Shown: positions 13,506 to 26,500 of the stretch, in pieces | Layout: every line of letters starts with the position of its first letter | Position numbering within the stretch: position 1 is the stretch's first letter | Assembly (NCBI RefSeq): GCF_037975245.1 | Contig: NC_092564.1 | Coordinates: 8,469,984-8,533,983 of the forward strand | Direction: 5' to 3' | Length of the DNA: 64,000 nucleotides | From: Apostichopus japonicus | Lineage: Eukaryota > Echinodermata > Holothuroidea > Aspidochirotida > Stichopodidae | Translations under genes and position numbers: made by a program | Notes under the pieces: generated by a model | Told to the model about the DNA's origin: nothing | Seen by the model: the letters and a program-made list of their open reading frames with translations, nothing else | Databases searched by the model: none

Positions 13506-13727
13506 CCAGAGGTGCAGCTGGAGAGTATTATCCAAATCTTGAATTATTTTTCAGCTCTGGTTTTGATGTCTGCAAGAACAGGAAGTCAATCCACTTACGG
13601 AAGTTGACTCAAGCAAGAATTAGCTTGGTTTTCACTTTGAATTGCTCACAATCTGCTGATACTGTGCCGACTTGGTTGATTAAGCTAAAGATAAGATAAA
13701 GTAGAATAGAACGCAGTCTGTTACAGT

Positions 13728-14150
13728 CAGTGGCGTAGCTACGGGGGGGGGGGGGGCGTGGGGGGCGACAGCCCCCCAATTGAAAGCTTGTCTCCCCCCA
13801 GTCGCCCACCACTGGGATTTTGGGTGTCAAAAAAAAATTACCTGTGCGAAAAATATATCATTGGTCTGAATGGTCTCGAATCTCCATGAACGACCCATCG
13901 ACCGCGGACCGGCAGTAGGCTATAGTTGCTGAAAAACCTGACGTGACATAGCGCATAGACCGAGAAGTCTACAGTAGTCGCACTGTACTGAAAACGCATG
14001 TTAACGACCGTCGAATTATATAATTCCTGCTCTACAAGACTACAACACACATAATGTTTACTACTGAATCTGTGTGTTCGACTGTTCGGGTAAACTTTGC
14101 CTTTGTCACTCTTTTTTAAAATATCCATGATCCCTAACATACAAATAAAT
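13728..14150. mobile_element. Possible hAT-type element fragment, one end only
   Basis: CAGTGGCGTAGCTACGG followed by a long G run at 13728 looks like the terminus of a hAT-type transposon and is close to the CAGTGGCGGAGC ends found elsewhere in this window. No matching far end with a repeat of the preceding GTTACAGT was found before 14310, so the element appears truncated. A 100-codon minus-strand frame at 13838-14140 crosses it and starts MLGIMDILKKSDK. I could not tie it to a transposase with confidence. The right boundary given is approximate. Confidence 0.4.
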
Positions 14151-14310
14151 ACTAATACAAACAGCCAATCAGTATCTTGTAACCAGTGCGCATTAACTGA
14201 TCAAACAAGCTAGTGAGCAATACTATACCCTTATAGAAAGGTGGTTTCCAGGTACTTGAATGCCAAAGAAGATGTTAAAAGGTAATAAAAGCTGACATCA
14301 TACACATGTT

Positions 14311-15012
14311 TCTCACATCATTGCTCGCGTCATTGCCTCGATACCCTGTTACATTTTCAATCGGGTTTTCACTTCTGAGACGTACCCTGATGCTCTTAAA
14401 ACCGCTAAAAAACTAAATTTTCAAGAAAGGAGACAACACTATCGCTGAGAACTACCGGCCAACAGTGGCGGAGCGTCCAAACAGTCAGGGGGCGGATGCC
14501 CCCCACCCCCCCGACAGACTCAAATGGACTGCTGGTGCCCTTTTCAGCTTTTTAGCACTTTTTACTTATTCGCTATTATTGACTTTTTAATTGCACTCTC
14601 ATCTACCTATTGACATTTGTCACATTTTGTTGGTGTAGTTTACTTAATTCTGTTGTACAAAATTCTTTCCAAGAACTGTACGGGGTTTTCGATCTATTTT
14701 TTTCGAAAACATGAGCACTCACAAGGATACTACAAGGATTGTGATGTAGCGTATGTACTTTCAACATCAACTTCCGACTTGTCACAGGCGATGACACATA
14801 TTCATTCTTCGTTTATCTGCAAATTAGCAAGGCCCGGAAAGGGTCATTTCCGGCGATCTAGGGAATATCTTTACTCCAAAAAATTCTGTACGCTCCGCGC
14901 CAACCTGTGGTGGTGCTCCGCTTAGATAGTGTCGAAAGCGCCCCTACAGGCCATTCTCGCCCCCCTGACCAATACCCCTAGCTCCGCCACTGCCGGCCAA
15001 TCAGTCTATCAC
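14311..15012 (+). pseudogene. LINE reverse-transcriptase relic, interrupted by a MITE
   Basis: Translation at 14320-14410 gives IARVIASIPCYIFNRVF and then SETYPDALKTAK. After a one-base frameshift, FKKGDNTIAENYR follows at 14420. This is the conserved pattern at the start of the reverse-transcriptase domain of non-LTR retrotransposons (Jockey/CR1-like, FKKGD..ENYRPISL). The codons for PISLS continue only after a 530-bp inserted element, at 15000-15012. Both the frameshift and the insertion mark it as dead. Only about 55 residues are recognisable. Confidence 0.7.
14463..14992 (+). mobile_element. hAT-type MITE with perfect 8-bp target duplication (530 bp)
   Basis: The element starts CAGTGGCGGAGC and ends GCTCCGCCACTG, a perfect 12-bp terminal inverted repeat. 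It is flanked by CCGGCCAA on both sides (14455-14462 and 14993-15000). 8-bp duplications are characteristic of hAT transposons. It carries no transposase. The shared core block lies at 14826-14935 in reverse orientation. Related copies are at 29020 and 34830. The open frames of about 60-100 codons across it are not genes. Confidence 0.9.
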
Positions 15013-18000
15013 CCTAATAATATTTCAGACGCAATCTTTGATGTCAGTTTGACATATAGTTCGGTCATTTCAGTATGTTACTTGGCTGAAAGCCCAGTCA
15101 ATCTTTTTTTATTTTCCACGCGCAATTTGCAATTGTCAGAAAAATGTCAATGCCGGTGTCAAAGTCACCAAAAATATGTCATGATATTTCAAAGTAACTT
15201 ACCAGATTGGTTTTTTTTTCTATTTCACTAAACTATTTGATGACCATATCAAAACATGGGATTTCAAAATAAAGGATGTTGAGAAAACTTTAGAGCAGCT
15301 TAGAAGGCCTGGGAAGTGTAATTTCCAACGATCTAGGAGGCCTTTTTAGCTAAAAATTTCCGGTACGGGGAAAGGGGGGGTGCTGATGGTAATCTGGGCC
15401 CAGCGAAAATAGACATTGTACACATGTGTCCCCTCCACTAGTGGAATAGCCAGTAATGAGATGTAATGAGATGTGCTCAGAACATACTGGAGGTGTTTGA
15501 ACATAAATGAAGATAACCCACCACCCTATTCCCCCCCCCCCCATTCCCAAAACGAGAAACAATCCTTTGCATGATATAGAGATCATGTTTCTTTACTTGT
15601 TACTCTCTGTATAGAGCAACAAATGTAGTTAGAATATTGTAACAAACCTTGTGTGCAAATGTACTAAATGTCCAGTCCCACCACCATTCCCCTTTATCAT
15701 CTCACATCCACCCCCCCCCCTTGATCCAGCTTGCAAAAAAATTAAGCTACAGAAGGGGACAAATACATTCGTACAGAACCTGCAATTTGATTTGAACAAC
15801 CTAGTAAGGTATATTATGATCTGATACTGGTCTACCACCCACAGTCCCACCCATCTTGGCCCTCTCCCACCTCAATCCAGGACCTCCTGTTTTTAAAGAA
15901 TTATAGCTAAACAATAGACAGATAGATACATCAGTAACTTTTGCAAGTTGCTCAGATTACTGCCATTATGGTAGTTTTGGTGGAATCATCCGATACAGTT
16001 TAAAGGTCAAGAAACACACTCATACCATAAATAGTTTCCTTGCCTATCATAATAGGAAGCCCTCACACGCCAAACAGGAAAACTAACCTGGTATCTGAAT
16101 TACTAGATTGCTGATTTAAGTTCAACCCAACTAACTGTTTTCTTATACAGATGCTGAGTAACTTTTTTTATTTTTTTTTATCTTGATGAGCTTTTTGATG
16201 TCAACACTTCCTTGAAAAGTGCACTCTTGACATAATTGATAATACAGAGGGAGGTAAAGGGGACAAATTTGGGAAAGAAGACCAATTAAGAATGAAATTA
16301 AGATGCTTCTCAAAATTTTCCTCGTTCTTTAACAATCAGTTTTCTGTTGGGGACAATTTTTAAACTGGATCAAATATAGCTGCACGTCATGTGATCCCTA
16401 GTTAGTCAGGGTGCAAGGTACTGTATTGTCTGCCAGGCAACCTCCCCTACCCCTCTCCCTACCCTCCCCTCCCCAACCACTACCCCTCCCCTCCCCTACC
16501 CCTACCCCTACCCTAGCAATGGAAATAGTACTAAAGGGATCAGTTTATATAGCACTGGTTCAAATCACATTGAAAAATAAAAAAATAAATAGCTTCAACA
16601 AACTTGGAAGGGGAAAAGATGGAATTTTCCTTAAAATCCGTAAACCTGAAAATTGTCAAGAATGTTCCTCCTCCCTAATTGATCTTAAAACAAACTTACA
16701 TCAACAAACATAAATTCCTCACAACCATTATTTTTCTTTATTTTTCCATCTGTGTTTTTCTTAACCCTATGCCATATGTGTGTTTCTTTCAGAGTGTGTG
16801 AATCCTCACATGTTTTGAATTACCTCTTATGAACTTGAAATTCTGATCAGGGAATCACTGTACCCCCTGATTTCTACTGTGGAAGACTGACTGGCCATCC
16901 AATTACCCAATGCCTTTACCACTCCCTCCTACACAAAAACCACAGCTAACACCCCCACAGAGTGAAGTCACTTATATATTGAATCCATATTTTTTGAGGA
17001 ATGTAGGAGTTGACCTTTCTTGATTTCATACTCAGCTGGAATTCCATTATTCAGGTCTCCTCTCTTCACTCTCAATTATTCGTCACAAACATTTTTCCTG
17101 ACCGGAGTAAACAGGCAGTTAAAAAGTGAGGGCTCCAGACCAGTTTACAAGTAAATGGAAAGTTTTATGTTAAAATGGTGGCGCTCTGTTTCTTCTCTTT
17201 AGTAAAAAGGATGTACCTTTCCATTTTTTGTCAAAGCCAATAGATACAAGATACTATGAAGGGCAAATGTGACCTGTTGGTGAGGAGCAGAGGTAGGGGG
17301 AGGGGGAAGAGTGGGTGAGGTAATATTCTATGTTACTAGTCCTAAATTTCCGGACACCTTCTTAAATTTTAGTTACAAACACATTCATTTTCTGTATCAA
17401 TGGTGAAACAGGCTTTATAGCATCCATCCATTTAGTGATTACTATGAAAGTAATCTGCAACAACCATCAAATGTCGAATAAACTTATCAATTCTTAAAGA
17501 CTAGAAAATTTGAATTGACCAATCAGTTGATAGCTTGCAATGCCGTTGCAGACAGTTTTCAAACCTTCTGAATATCAAGTTCCGTTTTAATGAAAATGAG
17601 AATAACTTAAACATTATCTCATATTTTCCCGGCCCCCCTCAATCATTTTGCAGGGCCTTGTAATTGACCCTGGGCCTGGGGAAAGGGAGGGTGGGAGTTT
17701 TAGACCTCCCTGACACATTGGTATATAAAGTTGTCATTGTTAGCTTGTTATCAACAAATGCCATATGAAGAGATGTGCAAATGTCAATATACCAAGCTGA
17801 GGTTTCTTGTCAGATTAAATTTAAGAAACAGATATTTATTAAACTACAGATGAGGTATGTTGTTGGTATCATTACCAGCTCTGTAGAGATTTGAGATAAT
17901 GGATCTTAGAGTTAAAAGAATATTCCTGGGGTTAAATTTATTTGTGATTGATGAAAAAGGAATTTATTCTAATGTCTAATCTTCCTCCATCGTTAGATTA

Positions 18001-18552
18001 ACTAAATCAAGATGATGGATTAATACACATTTGTGAATAAGTAACGTGTACCAGAGCAAACATTTAACAGATCATCCGAGATGACCAAATTTCTGTTGGA
18101 CAACCAAATCAGCTTTGAAGGTGGTTCAGCTGACAACTATAATCATTTCCATCAAATTCAGGTTGCACTGTAATAAAAAATACCCCCAAATAGGTAAGAT
18201 GATAAATTGTTATCACCCTTCCTTACTTTGGAGATACTTAAATGACACAAACAGAGTGGCATGACTTTGACCCCTCCCAAATGTGAGTTTCAATGTCCAA
18301 AAGCTGGTGTTCTATTCACCAATCCTACACGTCTCCTCTTACATCTCTCGTGTACATATTAGTCATTCTTTGTTAATTTACTACATTTCTTTTCTGACAA
18401 GCAAATTATTCTGTTCAGACAAAGTAAGCCCTGGTTATAGGGACAATCAGGAAACAAAGTATCTCCCTGTGTACTGATATATATATTTAGCCAGTTGAAA
18501 AAGTTTGGGGAGGGGTTAGAACCAAGCAAATGGGGGGTATTCTCCTTGTTTG
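15013..18552. other. Non-coding stretch with repeat debris and C- or G-rich tracts
   Basis: A degraded copy of the hAT core block is at about 15305-15355. Poly-C runs lie near 15533 and 15711. A run of CCCCT/CCCTA units at 16440-16516 is able to form a G-quadruplex on the minus strand and is telomere-like but irregular. No exon with splice context and a recognisable peptide was found. Confidence 0.4.
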
Positions 18553-18630
18553 TATAATAATAATAATAAATAAGTTCTTAATATAGCGCCAAATACCAAA
18601 AGGCATCTAGGCGCTTTACAAAACCTGAAA
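18553..18630 (+). repeat. SINE/LINE-tail-like fragment (ATAATAATAA, then AATATAGCGCC...GGCGCTTTAC)
   Basis: An ATA-type microsatellite adjoins a segment with AATATAGCGCC and, 30 bases later, GGCGCTTTACAAA. The two GCGC blocks can pair as a small stem. This combination resembles the 3' tails of dispersed retroposons common in marine invertebrates. No target duplication was identified, so the boundaries are approximate. Confidence 0.4.
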
Positions 18631-19360
18631 CAAAAAAAAACAATAAAAAGACAGAGACATCAAAGGATTAAAAAATCTACAAAACACATAAACGAAAATT
18701 AAACAGTATGTAAAATATGAACACAAAAATATAAAAACATGAGAAGACTATAAAACAGACCAAAACCTATAAAAAACAGTAACATTATCCCTTTTAACAG
18801 AAAAGAAGAAATTGATGTTGCTAAATATCTTTTATCTTATAAGACCATTGACATGAAATAAAGTACTTAATCATTCATTTTATTATGAAAAGAGATAAAA
18901 CTACTTCAAAATTTGGATTGAACTCTAAAGTTTATAAATAGTTTTTCTAAAATAAAATGAATATATTATAGTAAAATGAACAGCATGGAATATCTGTCAA
19001 TTAGATAAATTTGGGTGAACTTTACTTCCACTTAGCATAACACCATTATAATGAAGCGATTTTTTTATATATTTTGTTTTGCAACTTAATATCCAAACAT
19101 GCATCGTATTACTCAAATTTATATTGATCAGATTAGGACACTTGCTTAGAGTTTGTCACCGACTGAAGGTTCATGAGTGAAAGTAAGAAAAGAGAGTTGA
19201 TCCATTCATGAACATTTGGTCGTTCAGACACTTTTCATAGTAACATTCACAGTAGCCTTGGATTAAACAACATGGAAATACTAAATATAAACATTTTGGA
19301 GTTTTACTTCACTACAAAAGCTATTCTGACCTCTATCGGTAAGATATTTTTAAGCACGGG

Positions 19361-19735
19361 CATAGGAGGAGGCGGGGGGGGGTGGAGGCTGGACCCCCCA
19401 ACAAAATAATTGTGTGAAAATTCGGGCAATATGCTGAGAATTTTTCGGGCACAAAGAAAACTAATTTGCAATGTGTTTTTCAATGGTTAAACTTATATTA
19501 TTATTATCATTATTATTTTAACGACTTCCCCAATAATTATAATCAATATGGAAGAGTAATAAAACGGCAAATGATTGTATGTTATTGGCATGCGATGTAA
19601 TAACTGATGCATGCCTATATGATATGCCTATGTGATATGTACATTAATATGTTGAACGGGCGCGGAGTGCGCGAAAAATGTTGGTTATATTATTCGTGCA
19701 AGTCGGGTAAGTCAAATTGGGCTCCTACGTCTATG
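19361..19735. mobile_element. MITE-like element, copy 1 of the pair with 32882-33253
   Basis: About 375 bp starting CATAGGAGGAGG and ending CTCCTACGTCTATG. It matches 32882-33253 in reverse orientation over nearly the whole length, including the shared stretches with GCGCGGAGTGCGCG and TCCCCAATAATTATAA. It carries no coding capacity. The terminal repeats are imperfect, and target duplications are unclear in this copy. Confidence 0.7.
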
Positions 19736-20180
19736 TTTTCAAGTGCTACAAAATTGCTGTAATACTGACCAACCAGATTATCAGAATCAACTCAAACTCT
19801 GCTTTAAACAACAATTTTGTAGCACTTAGAACTATTCAAGAACTTTGCATGCAGGCTCTATTTTGTTGTACACAGTGAAAAAAGGAAACACAGGACGGCT
19901 AACAATTGACAATGTTCATAAGAACAGATTTTTTTTTTTAAATGTAGTAAAATAAACTTGACAAACTCAGTTCCTAATTTAAGATTTACATACAACTGTT
20001 TGTTTGCATCCTTAACATCTTCTTCAAGCAAGGAGAATCGTGCAGGAAATACTATGTTCATAATTTATGGCTTCAAGGACACAACATAACACTAAATCTC
20101 AAGACAGTAGCAAAAACAAACACTAACATTAATGACATCATTGACATGCCTACCAGATCAAACTTTGTTTGGCAATTTTG

Positions 20181-21486
20181 ATAACCTATAGCATACTTGC
20201 ATATATACGAGTCAGGGCTAATGTTTTGTTATTTCCATTCATGGTTGAGATAAATTATCTGAGAATGGTTCATGTTAATAACCTGTAGTATACTTGCATA
20301 TATACGTATCAGTGCTAATGTTTTGTTATTTCCATTTATGGTTGAGGTAAATTATCTGAGAATGGTTCAATTTAACAAAACATTAGCCCTGACTCGTATA
20401 TTGCAAGTATGCTATACGGTTATCAAAATTGAACCATTCTCAGATAATTTACCTATAGCATATTCGCATATATACTTATTTCCATTTATGGTTAAGATAA
20501 ATTATCCAAGAATGGTTCAATTTTATAACTTGTAGCATATTCACATATATTTTAGTCAGGGCTAATGCTTTGTGATTTCCATTTATGGTTGAGGTAAATT
20601 AACCTGAGAATGTTTCAATTTTAATAACCTATAGCATACTCGCATATATGCAAGTCAGGGCTAATGTTTTGTTATTTCCATTTATGGTTGAGGTAAATTA
20701 TCTGAGAATGGTTCAATTTAACGAAACATTAGACCTGACTTGTATATTGCAAGTATGCTATAGGTTATCAAAATTGAACCATTTCTCAGATAATTTGCCT
20801 ATAGCATATTCGCATATATACAAGTCAGGGCTAATGCTTTGTGATTTCCATTTATGGTTGAGGTAAATTAACCTGAGAATGTTTCAATTTTAATAACCTA
20901 TAGCATACTTGCATATATATACGTGAAGGGCTAATGTTTTGTTATTTCACATTTATGGTTGAGGTAAATTATCCAAGAATGGTTCAATTTGGTAAACTGT
21001 AGAATATTCACATATATGAGTCAGGGCTAATGCTTTGTTATTCCCATTCATGGTTGAGATAAATTATCTGAGAATGGTTCAATGTTAATAACCTATAGCA
21101 TACTTGCATATATATGTGTCAGGGCTAATGTTTTGTTATTTCCATTTATGGTTGAGGTAAATTATCCAAGAATGGTTCAATGTTAATAACCTATAGCATA
21201 CTGGCATATACACAAGTCAGGGCTAATGCTTTGTTATTTCCATTTATGGTTGAGGTAAATTATCTGAGAATGGTTCCATTTAACAAAACATTAGACCTGA
21301 CTTGTATATTGCAAGTATACTTGTATACTTGCAAGTATGCTATAGGTTATCAAAATTGAACCATTTCTCAGATAATTTGCCTATAGCATATTCTCATATA
21401 TACAAGTCAGGGCTAATGCTTTGTGATTTCCATTTATGGTTGAGGTAAATTAACCTGAGAATGTTTCAATTTTAATAACCTATAGC
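20181..21486. repeat. Satellite of about 98-bp units, some inverted
   Basis: The units contain CCTATAGCATACTTGCATAT, GTCAGGGCTAATG, TTTATGGTTGAGGTAAATTA and GAGAATGGTTCAATTT. Some units are in reverse orientation, producing long hairpins at 20346-20453, 20692-20799 and 21254-21381. The array is broken by a transposon at 21487 and continues at 22735. The open frames at 20272-20535 and 20648-20866 are repeat artefacts. Confidence 0.88.
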
Positions 21487-22734
21487 CAGGGGCGGCGATC
21501 TGTTTCAAATATTGGGGGGGACATTTGCTTGGATGCAGGCAAATTACTATCAAAGCGGAGCGCCACCATTGGTTGGCGCGCAGCATACAAGAAAATTTTT
21601 GGTTTTGATAGCCCCCCAGATCACTGGAAATGGCACTTCTCGGGATTGAAAATGACCAACCAGATGTACACTTTTGCCTGAGAACCAAGTTTTACCTAAT
21701 AGATTTTTTTCTTCATTCATCATACCTTTTTTCAAGATTGTCACCAGTCACACATCATGTTCGACCTCATTGCATCTCCTGTGGATCATTGCTTTTGTAG
21801 GTAATTCTACGTAACGCCCCTTAATACCCGTCAGCCCCACTTTTCAAGGTTTTAAGCTCATTATTTGTTCAGAATTTGAATAATAAATTCACTTTAAAAC
21901 ATATCCATAATGTTGCACAAAATTTAATCTATGGACAACCAATATAGAAAACCCCCCTCAACCCCTAACAGACCGGTCAAAATTGCACGAGTAGAGGGAA
22001 GTATGATGAAGAATGTTGTTCAAAGAATTTTCGAAAATTCAGACACAGTTAAATTATTGGTGTAAAAATATTGAAACCTCTTATAACGGCTACTATAAAA
22101 CTTCGATATCATAGAAAATACCAAAAAAATATGCTCGAGGGGGAGGTCGGTCTCCACCCTTCACCCCCCCCTCCCTTGGCTAAGCACCTGCGGTTAGAAA
22201 TCTTGTAGGAAACAGGCCAAATGGAAACCCAGTGAACCCATATCGATGTGGATCATATGTGTGATTGTACGTACTTACACTCATACACAAGATTCCAACC
22301 AAATTTCATTACGGATGCGGTCCGTCTAGCTATTCATTTCGAAAAAAAGTAAAAACTACTTTCGGTCATATATAGTAACAAATTGTGACACGGTTAAACA
22401 GGCGCCCTGTGAGGAATTTGCCAAGGGAGGGGCAAAGCTTGTACCCAGACTATCTAAGCGTAGCGCCACCATAAGTTGGCGCGAAGCGCAAAAGAAAATT
22501 TTGGCCGAAAATGCCTCCCAGATTGCTGGAAATGGCACTTCCCAGGCCTTTTAAGTTGCATCTAAGCATTTTCTATTTTGAAATTACTAGCGATATCATA
22601 CAAAAATACAAAACATATGCTTAAAAAAAAACTATGCCACTAAATATTGGGGGGGATATTAGATACTATATCCCCCCAACAAAAATATTGGGGGGGACAT
22701 GTCCCCCCCGTCCCCCCTATGATCGCCGCCCATG
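21487..22734. mobile_element. hAT-type non-autonomous element, 1248 bp, inserted in the satellite
   Basis: The left end reads CAGGGGCGGCGATC and the right end GATCGCCGCCCATG, an inverted repeat of 14 bp with one mismatch. The 8-bp duplication CCTATAGC is identical on both sides (21479-21486 and 22735-22742) and belongs to the satellite unit. No transposase is encoded. The core block is present twice in the same orientation (about 21555-21660 and 22452-22556). A segment like the right end of the 40443 element lies between them near 22130-22192, so the element looks composite. Confidence 0.88.
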
Positions 22735-22812
22735 CCTATAGCATACTTGCATATATATACGTGAAGGGCTAATGATTTTTGTTATTTCCATTTATAGTTG
22801 AGGTAAATGTTT
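22735..22812. repeat. Continuation of the approximately 98-bp satellite after the insertion
   Basis: CCTATAGCATACTTGCATAT and TTTATAGTTGAGGTAAAT resume directly after the transposon, showing that the array was continuous before insertion. Confidence 0.85.
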
Positions 22813-23544
22813 GGTTATTTTGATCTAATTTAATTCTAAATATCTCTTTAAGAATTTAGAACAGACATAGGCAAGGTGCGGTTTCATTACACAATGTATG
22901 TGATATTTATCTCTCAAGAAAGTTTGAACACAAATTGAATACCTTGGGAAAGGAAAGAGAAACAGAAAAAGAAAAGTCCAATTAGTATCTTGAAACTTTT
23001 CACTATCATTAACCCCTTCTAAGGTTTATGCAACATTTTCTTTCTTGGAATTTTTGTAGATCAAATGCCAATGCTAGCATAACCAATTCTTTTTTATATT
23101 TTTGAGGTTATTTCCTAGTTTAAAACTTAAAGGTAATTTTCCACAAATATATCCAATTTCTGATATAGAAGTACCTGGTATTTGAAAAACTCATAAAAAA
23201 AGATGACTAATTTACATATTTAATAATGCAGACTTCACTTTTTGTGAATAATTACCCATCATGGAGATTGTGATAATATTCTAAGGCAGAAGTAGATGAT
23301 TAATTATAAAAAGAAATTTCATTTCAGATGTATCTTGTTAGTCTAGCCTACTTTGTGTACAAGAAGCAGTGCTGAAGATGTTATTGACATAGGCAGTTGA
23401 AACTGAATAAAGGCTCAGGTAGTTCTTTTGTTGGGACGAGACAAGATTTCAAACAAAATTTTGCACTGTTAACTTAAGCATATTGATGCTGATGTTGCAC
23501 ATTCTTAATGGTCATAGGTACTGCCATTATCAGATACACCACTG
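22813..23544. other. AT-rich non-coding stretch
   Basis: Unique-looking sequence between two tandem arrays. I see no exon or element in it. Confidence 0.4.
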
Positions 23545-26500
23545 TATATGATACATAGCAAGAAGATGGTGGTACGACCCTACATCACCAGTGTCATCCC
23601 TACAGATGTCGTACATACCAAGAAGGTGGTGGTACGACTCTACATAACCAGTGTCAACACTACAAATGTAGTCCATACGAAGAAGGTGGTGGTATGACCC
23701 TATATAACCAGAGTCATCCCTACAGATGTAGTACATACCAAGAAGGTGGTGGTACGACCCTACATAACCAGAGTCATCCCTACAGATGCAGTACATACCA
23801 AGGAGGTGGTGGTATGACCCTACATAACCAGAGTCATCCCTACAGATGTAGCACATACCAAGAAGGTGGTGGTATGACCCTACATCAACAGAGTCATCCC
23901 TACAGATGCAGTACATACCAAGAAGGTGGTGGTACGACCCTACATAACCAGAGTCAACACTACAGATGTAGTAAACACAAGAAGGTGGTAGTATGACCCT
24001 ACATAACCAGTGTCAACACTACAGATGTAGCACATACCAAGAAGGTGGTGGTATGACCCTATATAACCAGAGTCATCCATACAGATGCAGTACATACCAA
24101 GAAGGTGGTGGTACGACCCTACATAACCAGTGTCAACACTACAGATGTAGTAAACACAAGAAGGTGGTGGTACGACCCTACATAACCAGTGTCAACACTA
24201 CAGATGTAGCACATACCAAGAAGGTGGTGGTATGACCCTACATAAACAGAGTCATCCCTACAGATGTAGTAAACACAAGAAGGTGGTGGTATGACCCTAC
24301 ATAACCAGTGTCAACACTACAGATGTAGCACATACCAAGAAGGTGGTGGTATGACCCTACATAGCCAGAGTCATCCATACAGATGCAGTACATACCAAGA
24401 AGGTGGTGGTACGACCCTACATAACCAGTGTCAACACTACAGATGTAGCACATACCAAGAAGGTGGTGGTATGACCCTACATAAACAGAGTCATCCCTAC
24501 AGATGTAGTAAACACAAGAAGGTGGTGGTATGACCCTACATAACCAGTGTCAACACTACAGATGTAGCACATACCAAGAAGGTGGTGGTATGACCCTACA
24601 TAGCCAGAGTCATCCCTACAGATGCAGTACATACCAAGAAGGTGGTGGTACGACCCTACATAACCAGTGTCAACACTACAGATGTAGCACATACCAAGAA
24701 GGTGGTGGTATGACCTACATAAACAGAGTCATCCCTACAGATGTAGTAAACACAAGAAGGTGGTGGTATGACCCTACATAACCAGTGTCAACACTACAGA
24801 TGTAGCACATACCAAGAAGGTGGTGGTATGACCCTACATAACCAGTGTCAACACTACAGATGTAGCACATACCAAGAAGGTGGTGGTATGACCCTACATA
24901 GCCAGAGTCATCCCTACAGATGCAGTACATACCAAGAAGGTGGTGGTATGACCCTATATAACCGAGTTATCCCTACAGATGTAGCACATACCAAGAAGGT
25001 GGTGGTATGACCCTACATAACCAGTGTCAACACTACAGATGTAGCACATACCAAGAAGGTGGTGGTATGACCCTACATAGCCAGAGTCATCCCTACAGAT
25101 GCAGTACATACCAAGAAGGTGGTGGTATGACCCTACATAACCAGTGTCAACACTACAGATGTAGCACATACCAAGAAGGTGGTGGTATGACCCTACATAG
25201 CCAGAGTCATCCCTACAGATGCAGTACATACCAAGAAGGTGGCGGTACGACCCTACATAACCAGTGTCAACACTACAGATGTAGCACATACCAAGAAGGT
25301 GGTGGTATGACCCTACATAAACAGAGTCATCCCTACAGATGTAGTAAACACAAGAAGGTGGTGGTATGACCCTACATAACCAGTGTCAACACTACAGATG
25401 TAGCACATACCAAGAAGGTGGTGGTATGACCCTACATAGCCAGAGTCATCCCTACAGATGCAGTACATACCAAGAAGGTGGTGGTACGACCCTACATAAC
25501 CAGTGTCAACATTACAGATATAGCACATAACAAGAAGGTGGTGGTATGACCCTACAAAACCAGTGTCAACACTACAGATGTAGTAAACACAAGAAGGTGG
25601 TGGTATGACCCTACATAACCAGTGTCAACACTACAGATGTAGCACATACCAAGAAGGTGGTGGTATGACCCTACATAAACAGAGTCATCCCTACAGATGT
25701 AGTAAACACAAGAAGGTGGTGGTATGACCCTACATAACCAGTGTCAACACTACAGATGTAGCACATACCAAGAAGGTGGTGGTATGACCCTACATAGCCA
25801 GAGTCATCCATACAGATGCAGTACATACCAAGAAGGTGGTGGTACGACCCTACATAACCAGTGTCAACACTACAGATGTAGCACATACCAAGAAGGTGGT
25901 GGTATGACCCTACATAAACAGAGTCATCCCTACAGATGTAGTAAACACAAGAAGGTGGTGGTACGACCCTACATAACCAGTGTCAACACTACAGATGTAG
26001 CACATACCAAGAAGGTGGTGGTATGACCCTACATAGCCAGAGTCATCCCTACAGATGCAGTACATACCAAGAAGGTGGTGGTACGACCCTACATAACCAG
26101 TGTCAACACTACAGATGTAGCACATACCAAGAAGGTGGTGGTATGACCCTACATAACCAGTGTCAACACTACAGATGTAGCACATACCAAGAAGGTGGTG
26201 GTATGACCCTACATAACCAGTGTCAACACTACAGATGTAGCACATACCAAGAAGGTGGTGGTATGACCCTACATAGCCAGAGTCATCCCTACAGATGCAG
26301 TACATACCAAGAAGGTGGTGGTACGACCCTACATAACCAGTGTCAACACTACAGATGTAGCACATACCAAGAAGGTGGTGGTATGACCCTACATAACCAG
26401 TGTCAACACTACAGATGTAGCACATACCAAGAAGGTGGTGGTATGACCCTACATAACCAGTGTCAACACTACAGATGTAGCACATACCAAGAAGGTGGTG

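Noticed and set aside
13838-14140. 100-codon minus-strand frame starting MLGIMDILKKSDK as a transposase start
   Set aside because: It reads towards a nearby hAT-like terminus and resembles a transposase only vaguely. Too weak to call.
16440-16516. Interstitial telomere
   Set aside because: CCCCTA/CCCTA units are mixed with CCCCT and CCCCTCC and are irregular. A low-complexity C-rich tract is the simpler reading.
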